From the NCBI RefSeq assembly GCF_040361195.1, contig NZ_APNE01000009.1: 64,000 nt of DNA, one strand, 5' to 3'. Shown in pieces: positions 49,921 through 58,789 of this stretch. The stretch comes from Salinisphaera hydrothermalis (GTDB lineage: Bacteria > Pseudomonadota > Gammaproteobacteria > Nevskiales > Salinisphaeraceae). A program made the position numbers and the translations under genes. Every line of letters begins with the position of its first letter. The first letter of the stretch is position 1. Below the pieces are notes generated by a model that worked only from the letters and a program-made list of their open reading frames with translations, had not been told where the DNA came from and did not search any database.

Positions 49921-51161
49921 GTACCGATTACGATATCGCCGTCGTCGGCGGCGGGCTGGCCGGCGCCAGCCTGGCCTGTGCGCTATCGGATAGCGGACTG
50001 CGCATCGCGCTGATCGAAACCGTGGCCTTCGACGCGCCGGCCGACGAGAACATGAAGGCACGGACGACAGCTCTGGCCTGGGGCACGCGCGCGATGTTCG
50101 ACGAACTCGGCCTGTGGTCGGCGATGGCCGAGGATGCGGCCGCCATCGAGCGCCTGCACGTATCCCAGGCCGGGCACTTCGGCCGGGTGACGGTAGCGGC
50201 CGCCGAGTACGGTCTGCCGGCGCTCGGCTATGTCGTGCCCAACCTCACCATGATCGCGGCGCTGCGTGATCGCGTGGCGACCATCGACGGCGTCGATACG
50301 ATTGCTCCGGCGACCTTCGAATCGCTGGCCTATCAAGGCGAGGACGTGGTCGAACTCACCCTGGCCGAGGGCGAGGGGAAGCGAACCCTGACGACCCGGC
50401 TGGTGATCGGCGCCGACGGCACCCACTCGCGCGTGCGCTCGGCGCTGGGCATCGGTGCCACGGTCGACGATTACGGCCAGTCGGCGATCATCACCAAGGC
50501 ACGCAGCGAGCGGCCGCTGGCCGGCTGTGCCTACGAACGATTCACGCCGGACGGTCCGGTCGCCATCTTGCCATTTCTGCACGATACCGCCGCGGTGGTA
50601 TGGACCGTGCCGACCGACGAAGCCCGTCGCCTGCTCGAATTGGACGACGACGCGTTCACGGCCGAATTGCAGGCGCGCTTCGGCGATCGCCTGGGGCAGC
50701 TGGAACTCGCCGGCCCGCGCGGCGCTTATCCGTTGACGCGGGTTCTGTGCGATCGGGCCTGGTCGCACCGGGCCGCGCTGATCGGCAACGCCGGCCATGC
50801 GCTGCATCCGGCCGCCGCTCAAGGGTTCAACCTGGCGATTCGCGATGCGCTGGGGCTGGCCGACAATCTGTGCGAGCACCAGCGGCTGGCCGGCGATGCC
50901 TTCGATCCGGGCGATGCCGACCGCCTGGCCGCCTGGGCCGAGAGCCGGCGTCCGGACCAGCACCGGGTCGCGAATTTCACCGACCGTATCGTGCGGTTGT
51001 TCTCCAATCGCGTGCCGGGACTTGGCCATGCCCGCGGCGCGGGCCTGTTCGGTCTGTCGCTCGCCCCCGGCGTACGCGGTGGCATGGCGCGCCGAAGCAT
51101 GGGCCTGGCGCTGCTCGACGATGTCGCCCTGCGTGCCCCCGAAAGAGTGTCGAATTCATGA
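49917..51161 (+). CDS. ubiH: Ubiquinone hydroxylase UbiH
   Basis: A 414-residue FAD monooxygenase. 'YDIAVVGGGLAGASLACAL' is the dinucleotide-binding motif, 'LVIGADGTHSRVRSALGI' the DG motif, and 'LIGNAGHALHPAAAQGFNLA' the GD-like flavin motif of the UbiH/COQ6 family. It hydroxylates the ubiquinone ring at C6-type positions under aerobic conditions. GTG 49917 overlaps pepP; the stop overlaps the next hydroxylase gene. Operon context is as in E. coli. Confidence 0.94.
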   Translation: MSTDYDIAVVGGGLAGASLACALSDSGLRIALIETVAFDAPADENMKARTTALAWGTRAMFDELGLWSAMAEDAAAIERLHVSQAGHFGRVTVAAAEYGLPALGYVVPNLTMIAALRDRVATIDGVDTIAPATFESLAYQGEDVVELTLAEGEGKRTLTTRLVIGADGTHSRVRSALGIGATVDDYGQSAIITKARSERPLAGCAYERFTPDGPVAILPFLHDTAAVVWTVPTDEARRLLELDDDAFTAELQARFGDRLGQLELAGPRGAYPLTRVLCDRAWSHRAALIGNAGHALHPAAAQGFNLAIRDALGLADNLCEHQRLAGDAFDPGDADRLAAWAESRRPDQHRVANFTDRIVRLFSNRVPGLGHARGAGLFGLSLAPGVRGGMARRSMGLALLDDVALRAPERVSNS

Positions 51162-52360
51162 CTACACGTCCGCGTTACGACGTCGCCATCGTGGGCGGCG
51201 GGATGGTCGGGGCGGTACTGGCCGTCGCCTTGTCGGAGGCGGATTTCCACGTCGCGCTGGTCGAAGCGAAACAGCCGAAACCGCTCGATCCGGAAGCCGG
51301 ATACGATCTGCGCCAGTCCGCGATCGCGCCGGGCCCGCGCCGCCTGCTGGAGAACCTCGGTCTTTGGGATCGGTTGCCGGACAACCGGATCTGTCCGTTC
51401 ACCGGGATGAAGGTATGGCAGGCGGATCAGGACGACGAACTGTTTCTGGAACATACGGCGGTCGGCCTGCCCGAACTCGGCCATATCGTCGAGAACGCGC
51501 TGGTTGTGGATGCGGCCTGGCAGGCGTTCGAGCGTGTAGACGTCTATTGCCCTGCCAAAATGGCGGCGCTCAACGTCGAAGCGCACGCCGCGCGGCTCAC
51601 GCTCGATGACGAGCAGGAGATTACCGCGGCGCTGGTCGTCGGGGCCGAAGGCGCCAATTCGCCGGTGCGCGAGGCGGCCGGTATTACGACCACGGGTTGG
51701 GGGTACGGCCAGCGTTGTACCGTCGGCACGGTAACGCCCGAGCGGCATCATCGTCATATCGCCTGGCAGCGGTTCACCGAAACCGGGCCGGTGGCATTCC
51801 TGCCCCTGGCCGACGGGCGGTGCTCGCTGGCCTGGCATGCTGACGATGCGCTGGCCGACGAACTGGCCGAACTCGACGATGATGAATTCTGTCGCCGCCT
51901 GACCGAAGCCAGTGGCGGTGTGCTCGGCCGTATTCAACATATGGGTACGCGGGCGGCGTTTCCGCTCAAGCTGATGCATGCGCGCGAGTACGTGCAGCCG
52001 CGCGTGGCGATCGCTGGTGATGCGGCTCATGTAGTGCATCCGATGGCTGGGCAGGGCGTCAATCTCGGGCTGCTCGACGTGGCGGAACTCGTGGCCGCGC
52101 TCGAAGCCGGTCGCGCGGCCGGCGCGGACGCCGGCGAGATCACCTACCTCAAGCGTTATCAGCGTGCGCGCATGGCCGATAACATGATGATGCTGGCGGC
52201 GACCGACGGGCTGAAACGTCTCTACGGCAGCCACAACCCGTTGCTGCGCTCGCTGCGCGGTTTGGCGATCAGTGGCGCGTCGCGCCTGGCGCCGATTCGC
52301 CAGATCATGATCAGCCAGGCGGTGGGGCTATCGAACGACGGGCCGCGGCTGTTGCGTTAG
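51158..52360 (+). CDS. ubiI: Second UbiH/UbiF/UbiI-family FAD hydroxylase
   Basis: A 400-residue paralogue with 'YDVAIVGGGMVGAVLAVAL', 'LVVGAEGANSPVREAAGI' and 'VAIAGDAAHVVHPMAGQGVN'. In E. coli the gene in this place, between ubiH and gcvT, is ubiI (C5 hydroxylase), so I use that symbol from position. The sequence alone does not exclude UbiF-like (C6) activity. ATG 51158 is coupled to ubiH. The frame upstream of it is only the ubiH shadow. Confidence 0.85.
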   Translation: MTTRPRYDVAIVGGGMVGAVLAVALSEADFHVALVEAKQPKPLDPEAGYDLRQSAIAPGPRRLLENLGLWDRLPDNRICPFTGMKVWQADQDDELFLEHTAVGLPELGHIVENALVVDAAWQAFERVDVYCPAKMAALNVEAHAARLTLDDEQEITAALVVGAEGANSPVREAAGITTTGWGYGQRCTVGTVTPERHHRHIAWQRFTETGPVAFLPLADGRCSLAWHADDALADELAELDDDEFCRRLTEASGGVLGRIQHMGTRAAFPLKLMHAREYVQPRVAIAGDAAHVVHPMAGQGVNLGLLDVAELVAALEAGRAAGADAGEITYLKRYQRARMADNMMMLAATDGLKRLYGSHNPLLRSLRGLAISGASRLAPIRQIMISQAVGLSNDGPRLLR

Positions 52361-52430
52361 CGATTCCGCGATCGGTCATTTGGCTTGGCGGGGCCGGCCC
52401 GGTATAGTCCGACACACGATCGCAAAACGC

Positions 52431-52600
52431 GTGGGAGAGAGCGGGGAACCCCCGCCGCCGAAGGCGCAATTCCGCCCGGAAACGCTCAGGCCACAGGACC
52501 ACGCACGGGCCGCTCGCCGGCCACGATCGACTCTGGAGAGCAACCGCGAGCGCGGTTCACCGACGGGGCGAATCTCTCAGGTGCCAGGACAGAGGGGCGG
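52431..52600 (+). promoter_or_regulatory. Tandem glycine riboswitch
   Basis: Two aptamers in series are recognisable. The first has GGGAGAG (52433), GCCGAAGGCGCAA (52457-52469) and CGCTCAGGCCACAGGACC (52483-52500). The second has ACTCTGGAGAG (52530-52540), CACCGACGGGGCGAATCTC (52558-52576) and CAGGTGCCAGGACAGAGG (52578-52595). This is the classical cooperative arrangement. It lies in the 5' leader of gcvT and should switch on the glycine cleavage operon when glycine is abundant. Confidence 0.93.
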
Positions 52601-52656
52601 CGGAACGAGACTTACGGTCTTTCAACTGCTGCATTTCGTCAACAAGAGTCGATCGC

Positions 52657-53769
52657 ATGGCTAATCAGACCCCGCTCTACGACGAGCACGTCGCCGCCGG
52701 CGCCAAGCTGGTGGATTTTGCCGGCTGGGACATGCCGATCAACTACGGCTCGCAGATCGCCGAGCACAACACGGTGCGTGAATCGGCCGGGATGTTCGAT
52801 GTCTCGCATATGCGCCCGGTGGATATCGAAGGCGCCGAGGCGCGCGATCTGCTGCGCCATGTGCTGGCCAACGACGTCGCCAAGATCGACGAAGTCGGCC
52901 GGGCGTTCTATACCTGCATGCTTAATACCCGGGGCGGCGTGATCGACGACCTGATCGTTTATCACCTCGGCGAGAACTGGTATCGCATCGTGGTCAATGC
53001 GGCCACAGCGACCAAGGACATGGCCTGGATTACCAGCCAGGCCGAGGAATTCGACGCGAGCGTGACCTCGCGCGACGATCTGGCGATCATCGCGGTCCAG
53101 GGGCCCAAGGCACGCGAGCTCACCAAGGACATACTCGACGACGACCTCGCCGCCGAGGCCATGGAGCTCAAGCCGTTCCGCGCGGCCGCGGCCGGCAAAT
53201 GGTCGGTCGGCCGGACGGGTTACACCGGCGAGGACGGCTTCGAGATCGTGTTGCCGGATGACTCGGCGGTCGAGATCTGGCGCGCGTTACAGGACGTCGG
53301 CGTCGCCCCGATCGGGCTCGGCGCGCGCGATACGCTGCGCCTGGAAGCCGGGTTGAATCTTTACGGCCAGGATATGGACGAAGACACGTCGCCGCTCGAG
53401 TCGGGGCTCGGCTGGACGGTGGCGTTTGAACCCGCCGATCGCGAATTCATCGGCCGTAACTCGCTGGAGCACATCCGCGAGCACGGCGAGGTGAAGAAGA
53501 TGGTCGGCCTGCTACTGGAAGGCCGGGGTGTGATGCGCCATGGTGCGGCCGTACGCGCGGCCGGCGACGAGGCCACCGAGGCCGAGGATGCGGCCGGTGA
53601 AGTCACCAGCGGCAGCTTCGCCCCGACTCTGGGGCGCTCGATCGCCCTGGCGCGCGTACCGGCGGACTGGTCGGACACCGTCGAAGTGTCGCTACGTGGC
53701 AAATGGGTCAGCGCGCGCATCGTGAAGTATCCCTTCGTGCGTAACGGCAAGATCCGCGTCGATATCTAG
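52657..53769 (+). CDS. gcvT: Glycine cleavage system T protein
   Basis: A 370-residue aminomethyltransferase. 'TPLYDEHVAAGAKLVDFAGW' and 'PINYGSQIAEHNTVRESAGM' are the family start; 'RTGYTGEDGFEIVLPD', 'LRLEAGLNLYGQDMDEDTSP' and 'GRSIALARVP' follow. It transfers the methylene group to tetrahydrofolate and releases ammonia. First gene after the riboswitch. A short acidic insertion ('AAGDEATEAEDAAGEVTSGS') near residue 305 is unusual. Confidence 0.96.
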   Translation: MANQTPLYDEHVAAGAKLVDFAGWDMPINYGSQIAEHNTVRESAGMFDVSHMRPVDIEGAEARDLLRHVLANDVAKIDEVGRAFYTCMLNTRGGVIDDLIVYHLGENWYRIVVNAATATKDMAWITSQAEEFDASVTSRDDLAIIAVQGPKARELTKDILDDDLAAEAMELKPFRAAAAGKWSVGRTGYTGEDGFEIVLPDDSAVEIWRALQDVGVAPIGLGARDTLRLEAGLNLYGQDMDEDTSPLESGLGWTVAFEPADREFIGRNSLEHIREHGEVKKMVGLLLEGRGVMRHGAAVRAAGDEATEAEDAAGEVTSGSFAPTLGRSIALARVPADWSDTVEVSLRGKWVSARIVKYPFVRNGKIRVDI

Positions 53770-53866
53770 CGGTTCGTCGAGCTATCCGTTATTGGCGGGC
53801 GGCCCGTTGGCGGGGCCGCATCGCTTATCATTTCGACTCGTCAAGGGGTCAATCCAGGATAAGAAC

Positions 53867-54262
53867 ATGAGCGACATTCCGAACGAACTCTCCTATACCA
53901 AGAGCCACGAGTGGGTGGCCAACGACGGCGACGGCACCGTGACCGTCGGCATCACCGAATATGCCCAGGGCTCGCTGGGCGATCTGGTGTTCGTCGAGCT
54001 GCCGGAGACCGGCACCAAGTTCGCCGTGGGCGATCCGGTGGCTGTGGTCGAGTCGGTCAAGGCGGCCTCGGATATCTATGCGCCGGTCGACGGTGAAATC
54101 GTCGAAGTCAACGAAGAACTCGCCGATTCGCCCGAGCGCGTGAACGAAGATCCGTTCGGTGAAGGCTGGCTGTTCAAGATGACGGTCGACAACACCGAGC
54201 AACTGTCCGATCTGCTCGACGCCGAGGCCTACGGCGACATCGTCGAGGCCGAAGAGGACTGA
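53867..54262 (+). CDS. gcvH: Glycine cleavage system H protein
   Basis: A 131-residue lipoyl carrier. 'LSYTKSHEWVANDGDGTVTV' and 'GITEYAQGSLGDLVFVELPE' are typical, and Lys in 'VVESVKAASDIYAPVDGEIV' is the lipoylation site. It shuttles the aminomethyl group between the P, T and L proteins. ATG 53867 was chosen over the longer open frame because the family starts there. Normal length. Confidence 0.97.
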   Translation: MSDIPNELSYTKSHEWVANDGDGTVTVGITEYAQGSLGDLVFVELPETGTKFAVGDPVAVVESVKAASDIYAPVDGEIVEVNEELADSPERVNEDPFGEGWLFKMTVDNTEQLSDLLDAEAYGDIVEAEED

Positions 54263-54336
54263 TCGATCCATTGCGGCGTCGGCGCCGGGCGTCGACGCCA
54301 TCCCGGTTCCAGATTCGGTTTCAACCCGTAAACGCT

Positions 54337-55716
54337 ATGCCTTTCATTCCCCATACCGACAAGGACATCACGGACATGCTGGGCGCCATCGGCGCGGACA
54401 GCGTCGATGCCCTGTTTTCCGAAATCGATCCGAAGCTGCGCGACGTCGATATCTCGGCGATTCCGGAGCGCGCCAGCGAACAGGCGATCACGCGCCTGAT
54501 GCAAGAACGCGCCGCTCGCGATGCGGGCGGGCTGTGCTTCATCGGCGCCGGTGCCTACGAGCACCACGTGCCGGCAGCGGTATGGGAACTCACCACGCGC
54601 GGCGAGTTTTACAGCGCGTACACGCCCTACCAGCCGGAGGCCAGCCAGGGCACGCTTCAGGTCGTCTACGAATACCAGACGATGATGTGCGGGCTGACCG
54701 GCATGGATGTGGCCAACGCTTCGCTTTACGACGGCGCCTCCGCGCTGGCCGAAGCGGTGCTCATGGCCGTACGGGCGAATCGCAAGTCCAAGTCGAAGCG
54801 GGTACTGATGCCGGCGAGCGTACACCCGTACTATCGCGAGGTCGCGCACAACATCTGCACGAACCAGGACATCGTGTTCGAAACCATCGGCTTCGACCAC
54901 GTGACCGGCAAGATCGACATGGCCGCTCTCGAGGCCTGGGCCGGCGAGGACATCACCGCGCTCGTTATCCCGCAGCCGAATTTCTTCGGCGTGCTCGAGG
55001 ATGTCGATGCGCTGACCGATTGGGCGCGAAACAACGGCGCGTTGGCGATCGGCGTGGTCAACCCCGTGTCGCTGGCGCTGCTCACGCCGCCGGGCGAGTG
55101 GGGCGATGGCGCCGGTGCCGACATCGTGGTCGGCGAAGGTCAGCCGTTGGGGGCGCCGCTGGCCGGCGGCGGGCCGTACTTCGGCATTCTGTGTTGCCGC
55201 AAGACCCACGTTCGGCAGATGCCCGGGCGCGTAGTCGGACGTACGCACGATATGGACGGCCGCCCGGGGTATGTGTTGACGCTGCAGCCGCGCGAGCAAC
55301 ACATCCGTCGGTCCAAGGCGACCTCGAACATCTGTACCAATCAGGGTTTGCTGGTCACCGCGGCAACGATTCACATGAGCCTGCTTGGCCCGGAAGGGCT
55401 GACCAACGTGGCCGCGACCTGTGCCGCGACCACGCGTCGTCTCGTGTCGCGCCTCGCCGCACTGGACGGCATCGAGCGCGTGTTCTCGGCGCCGTTCTTC
55501 CACGAAGCCGCGCTGCGGCTGCCGATACTCGCCCAGCCGGTGCTCGACGCGCTGGCCGAGCGCGGCGTGCTCGGCGGTGTCGCGCTGGGCGAATTCTTCG
55601 ACGGCATGGACGACGTCATTCTCGTCTGTGCCACCGAAACCAAGACCGAGGACGATCTGGCGGTTTACGTCGACGCGCTCTCGGACGTACTGGCTGAAAT
55701 GGTGGAGGTTGCTTGA
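54337..55716 (+). CDS. gcvPA: Glycine decarboxylase P protein, subunit 1
   Basis: A 459-residue N-terminal half of the split P protein: 'MPFIPHTDKDITDMLGAIG', 'LCFIGAGAYEHHVPAAVWEL', 'EFYSAYTPYQPEASQGTLQV' and 'YEYQTMMCGLTGMDVANASL' are hallmarks. It forms a heterodimer with GcvPB, which carries PLP. E. coli has one fused gene; the two-subunit form here is the type seen in many Gram-positives, Pseudomonadota and thermophiles. It is followed by tpx rather than gcvPB. Confidence 0.95.
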   Translation: MPFIPHTDKDITDMLGAIGADSVDALFSEIDPKLRDVDISAIPERASEQAITRLMQERAARDAGGLCFIGAGAYEHHVPAAVWELTTRGEFYSAYTPYQPEASQGTLQVVYEYQTMMCGLTGMDVANASLYDGASALAEAVLMAVRANRKSKSKRVLMPASVHPYYREVAHNICTNQDIVFETIGFDHVTGKIDMAALEAWAGEDITALVIPQPNFFGVLEDVDALTDWARNNGALAIGVVNPVSLALLTPPGEWGDGAGADIVVGEGQPLGAPLAGGGPYFGILCCRKTHVRQMPGRVVGRTHDMDGRPGYVLTLQPREQHIRRSKATSNICTNQGLLVTAATIHMSLLGPEGLTNVAATCAATTRRLVSRLAALDGIERVFSAPFFHEAALRLPILAQPVLDALAERGVLGGVALGEFFDGMDDVILVCATETKTEDDLAVYVDALSDVLAEMVEVA

Positions 55717-55717
55717 G

Positions 55718-56227
55718 ATGAGTCAAACCATCACGCGCCGCGGCGCACCCATGAACGTGGCCGGCAAGCTGCCGCAGCCGGGCGACAAGCTACCGCCGAT
55801 GCGGTTGACCGGCAGTGATCTGGCAGATGTCGGGCTCGATGCATTCGCGGGCAAAGCCAAGATCTTCAATATCTTTCCGAGCCTGGATACGCCGACCTGT
55901 GCGCTGTCGGTAAAGCAGTTCAACGCCCGCGTCGAGGCCATGAACGACGTCGTGTTGTTGCAGGTCTCGGCCGATTTGCCGTTCGCCCACAAGCGGTTCT
56001 GTGCCGCCGAGGGGTTGGAGAACGGTGTAACCCTGTCGATGATGCGCGACAAGACCTTCGCTGCCGACTACGGCGTACTGATCGAGGACGGCGGCATGGC
56101 GGGGCTGTGCGCCCGCGCCGTGATCGTGGCCGACGCCGACGACACGGTCGTTTACAGCCAGCTCGTCTCCGAGATTGCCGAAGAGCCCGATTACGACGCC
56201 GCCATCGCCGCGCTCGAAAACCGCTGA
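55718..56227 (+). CDS. tpx: Thiol peroxidase Tpx
   Basis: A 169-residue 2-Cys peroxiredoxin. The peroxidatic Cys is in 'FPSLDTPTCALSVKQFNARV' and the resolving Cys in 'LPFAHKRFCAAEGLENGVTL'; 'SADLPFAHKRFC' is the Tpx hallmark. It reduces hydroperoxides using thioredoxin. ATG 55718 starts one base after the gcvPA stop, and gcvPB follows 5 bp later, so the gene is embedded in the glycine cleavage operon and probably shares its riboswitch control. I know of no reason for this pairing beyond possible co-regulation. Confidence 0.95.
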   Translation: MSQTITRRGAPMNVAGKLPQPGDKLPPMRLTGSDLADVGLDAFAGKAKIFNIFPSLDTPTCALSVKQFNARVEAMNDVVLLQVSADLPFAHKRFCAAEGLENGVTLSMMRDKTFAADYGVLIEDGGMAGLCARAVIVADADDTVVYSQLVSEIAEEPDYDAAIAALENR

Positions 56228-56232
56228 TTGCC

Positions 56233-57723
56233 ATGACTGAACGACTGATCTTCGAACACAGCCGTCCCGGCCGTCGGGCCTTCGCCCAGGCGCCGGCCTC
56301 CGCGCCGGCGGTGGACGATCTGCCGGCGAATCTCAAACGCGAGAGCGCCCTCGGCCTGCCGGAAGTTTCCGAGCTGGACGTGGTGCGGCATTACACGCGG
56401 CTGTCGCAGCTCAATTTCTCCATCGATACGCACTTCTACCCGCTGGGTTCGTGCACGATGAAGTACAACCCGCGGGCCTGTAACACGCTGGCCTCGTTGC
56501 CCGGATTTCTGAATCGGCATCCGCTGGCGCCGGCCTCGCACAGCCAGGGCATGCTGGCCTGCTTCCACGATCTGCAGGAAATACTCAAGACCGTGACCGG
56601 CATGTCTGCCGTGTCGCTCACGCCGATGGCCGGCGCGCAGGGCGAGTTCACCGGCGTGGCCATGATCAAGGCCTACCACGAAGCTCGCGGCGACACCGAG
56701 CGCAACGAGATTCTGGTGCCGGATGCCGCCCACGGCACCAATCCGGCCACGGCCGTGATGTGCGGTTGCAAGGTGGTCGAGATCCCGACCGATGCCGACG
56801 GCGACGTCGATATCGAGGCCCTGCGCGCCAAGGTCGGCCCGAAGACGGCCGGCATCATGCTGACCAACCCGTCCACGCTGGGCGTGTTCGAGCAGGACAT
56901 CCTCGAGATCTCGAAGATGATCCATGAGGCCGGCGGCCTGTTGTATTACGACGGCGCCAACCTCAATGCCATTCTGGGCAAGGTGCGCCCGGGCGACATG
57001 GGCTTCGACGTCATCCACATGAACCTGCACAAGACCTTCTCGACGCCGCACGGCGGCGGCGGGCCGGGTTCCGGTGCGGTCGGCGTGTCCAAGCGCCTGC
57101 GCGATTTCATGCCGATCCCGGTGGTGGGTCGTGAAGGCGAGGGCAAGAATGCCCGTTACCGGTGGCTGACCGAGAAGGACGTGCCGAATACCATCGGTCG
57201 CCTGTCGACCTTCATGGGCAATGCCGGCGTGCTGCTGCGGGCGTACGTCTACGCGCGCCTGCTGGGCCGCGAGGGCATGACGCGGGTCTCCGAGTTCGCC
57301 ACGCTGAACTCCAACTACTTGATGGCCCGACTCAAGCAGGCCGGCTTCGAGGTCGCCTTCCCGGACCGACGCGCCAGCCACGAGTTCATCGTCACGCTCA
57401 AGAAACAGAAACAGCAGCTCGACGTCACGGCGACCGATTTCGCCAAGCGGCTACTGGACTACGGCTACCACGCGCCGACCATCTACTTCCCGCTGCTGGT
57501 GCCGGAATGCTTCCTGATCGAGCCGACCGAAACAGAATCGCGCGAAACGCTCGACGGCTTCGTCGACGCGATGGTCGCGATCTGGACCGAGGCCAAGGCC
57601 GATGCGGCAACGCTCAAGAATGCCCCGGTCAGTCTGCCGGTGCGTCGCCTGGACGAAGTCGCGGCGGCGAAATCGCTCGATCTGAAATACGAACCGGCCG
57701 ACGACGCGCGCTCGGCGGCCTGA
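56233..57723 (+). CDS. gcvPB: Glycine decarboxylase P protein, subunit 2
   Basis: A 496-residue PLP subunit. 'NFSIDTHFYPLGSCTMKYNP', 'TPMAGAQGEFTGVAMIKAYH' and 'VPDAAHGTNPATAVMCG' are conserved, and the PLP Lys lies in 'HMNLHKTFSTPHGGGGPGSG'. The C-terminal part includes 'YFPLLVPECFLIEPTETESR'. It decarboxylates glycine and loads the aminomethyl group onto GcvH. It completes the operon; the L protein is not in the window. Confidence 0.96.
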   Translation: MTERLIFEHSRPGRRAFAQAPASAPAVDDLPANLKRESALGLPEVSELDVVRHYTRLSQLNFSIDTHFYPLGSCTMKYNPRACNTLASLPGFLNRHPLAPASHSQGMLACFHDLQEILKTVTGMSAVSLTPMAGAQGEFTGVAMIKAYHEARGDTERNEILVPDAAHGTNPATAVMCGCKVVEIPTDADGDVDIEALRAKVGPKTAGIMLTNPSTLGVFEQDILEISKMIHEAGGLLYYDGANLNAILGKVRPGDMGFDVIHMNLHKTFSTPHGGGGPGSGAVGVSKRLRDFMPIPVVGREGEGKNARYRWLTEKDVPNTIGRLSTFMGNAGVLLRAYVYARLLGREGMTRVSEFATLNSNYLMARLKQAGFEVAFPDRRASHEFIVTLKKQKQQLDVTATDFAKRLLDYGYHAPTIYFPLLVPECFLIEPTETESRETLDGFVDAMVAIWTEAKADAATLKNAPVSLPVRRLDEVAAAKSLDLKYEPADDARSAA

Positions 57724-57754
57724 TTAAATCCGATAAGATGCGCCGCGAGCCCGA

Positions 57755-57777
57755 GGCCCGCGGTGCTTCGGCGGGCC
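57755..57777. other. GC-rich hairpin after gcvPB
   Basis: GGCCCGC and GCGGGCC (57755-57761 and 57771-57777) flank a 9-base loop, giving a stable stem 32 bp after the gcvPB stop. There is no T-run after it, so it is not a standard intrinsic terminator. It may protect the transcript's 3' end or attenuate reading into the kinase gene. Confidence 0.3.
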
Positions 57778-57816
57778 GTGGCGCCTGCTTCCGATCATTT
57801 GATGAAAGGACGATCT

Positions 57817-58752
57817 ATGTCTGCGCTGATCTGCGGTTCCTTTGCCTTCGATACCATCATGGTCTACTCGGGGCAGTTCAAGAACGAGATCCTGCCCGAT
57901 CAGGTTCATATGCTGAACGTGTCGTTCCTCGTGCCCGACATGCGCCGTGAATTCGGTGGCTGTGCCGGCAACATTGCCTACTCGCTGGCGCTGTTGGGCG
58001 GTGACGGTCAGGCCATGGGCACCGTCGGCAAGGATTTCGACGACTACGCTGACTGGATGGACCAGCACGGCATCAGCCGCGACTACATCAAGCGCATTGA
58101 TGACGCCTACACCGCGCAGGCGTATATCACCACTGACATGGACGATAATCAGATCACGGCGTTCCACCCGGGTGCCATGAATCATGCGCACGAGCAGGCC
58201 GTGCCGACCGACGCCGGGATCACGCTCGGCATCGTCTCGCCCGACGGCAAGGACGGCATGGTGTCGCATGCCCAGCAGTTCGCGGACGCCGGCATCGATT
58301 TCATTTTCGATCCGGGGCAGGGGCTGCCGATGTTCAACGGCGCCGAGTTGAAGACGATTATCGATCAGGCCACTTATCTGACGGTCAACGATTACGAAGC
58401 CAAGCTGGTATGTGATCGGACCGGTCTGAGCGAGGCTGACATCGCCGCCAAGCTCGATGCCTTGGTGGTGACCAAGGGCGCCAAGGGGTCGGTGATCTAT
58501 GCCGATGGCAAGACCTACGAGATTCCGACCGGCAATCCGTCGGCGCTGTCCGATCCCACCGGTTGCGGCGATGCCTTCCGCGCTGGCCTGATCTACGGCC
58601 TGCAGCAGGGTTACGACTGGGAAATCACCGGTCGCATCGCCTCGCTGATGGGCACGATCAAGATCGAGCGGCCGGGTACGCAAAATCATCGGTTCACGAT
58701 GGACGAATTCAAGACGCGTTTTGCCAAGGAATTCGGCCGCGGGCTGGGCTGA
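57817..58752 (+). CDS. PfkB-family carbohydrate/nucleoside kinase
   Basis: A 311-residue ribokinase-fold enzyme starting 'MSALICGSFAFDTIMVYSGQ'. 'RREFGGCAGNIAYSLALLGG' is the first signature, and 'SDPTGCGDAFRAGLIYGL' holds the anion hole and the catalytic Asp of the second. 'YLTVNDYEAKLVCD' and 'LVVTKGAKGSVIY' fit the family. Length and the N-terminal GGCAGN block suggest an adenosine or ribose-type kinase, but the substrate is not certain. GAAAGGACG precedes ATG 57817. Confidence 0.88.
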   Translation: MSALICGSFAFDTIMVYSGQFKNEILPDQVHMLNVSFLVPDMRREFGGCAGNIAYSLALLGGDGQAMGTVGKDFDDYADWMDQHGISRDYIKRIDDAYTAQAYITTDMDDNQITAFHPGAMNHAHEQAVPTDAGITLGIVSPDGKDGMVSHAQQFADAGIDFIFDPGQGLPMFNGAELKTIIDQATYLTVNDYEAKLVCDRTGLSEADIAAKLDALVVTKGAKGSVIYADGKTYEIPTGNPSALSDPTGCGDAFRAGLIYGLQQGYDWEITGRIASLMGTIKIERPGTQNHRFTMDEFKTRFAKEFGRGLG

Positions 58753-58789
58753 GGAGCGACGGTACGGCGCATGACTTGAGCTCGTTGCC

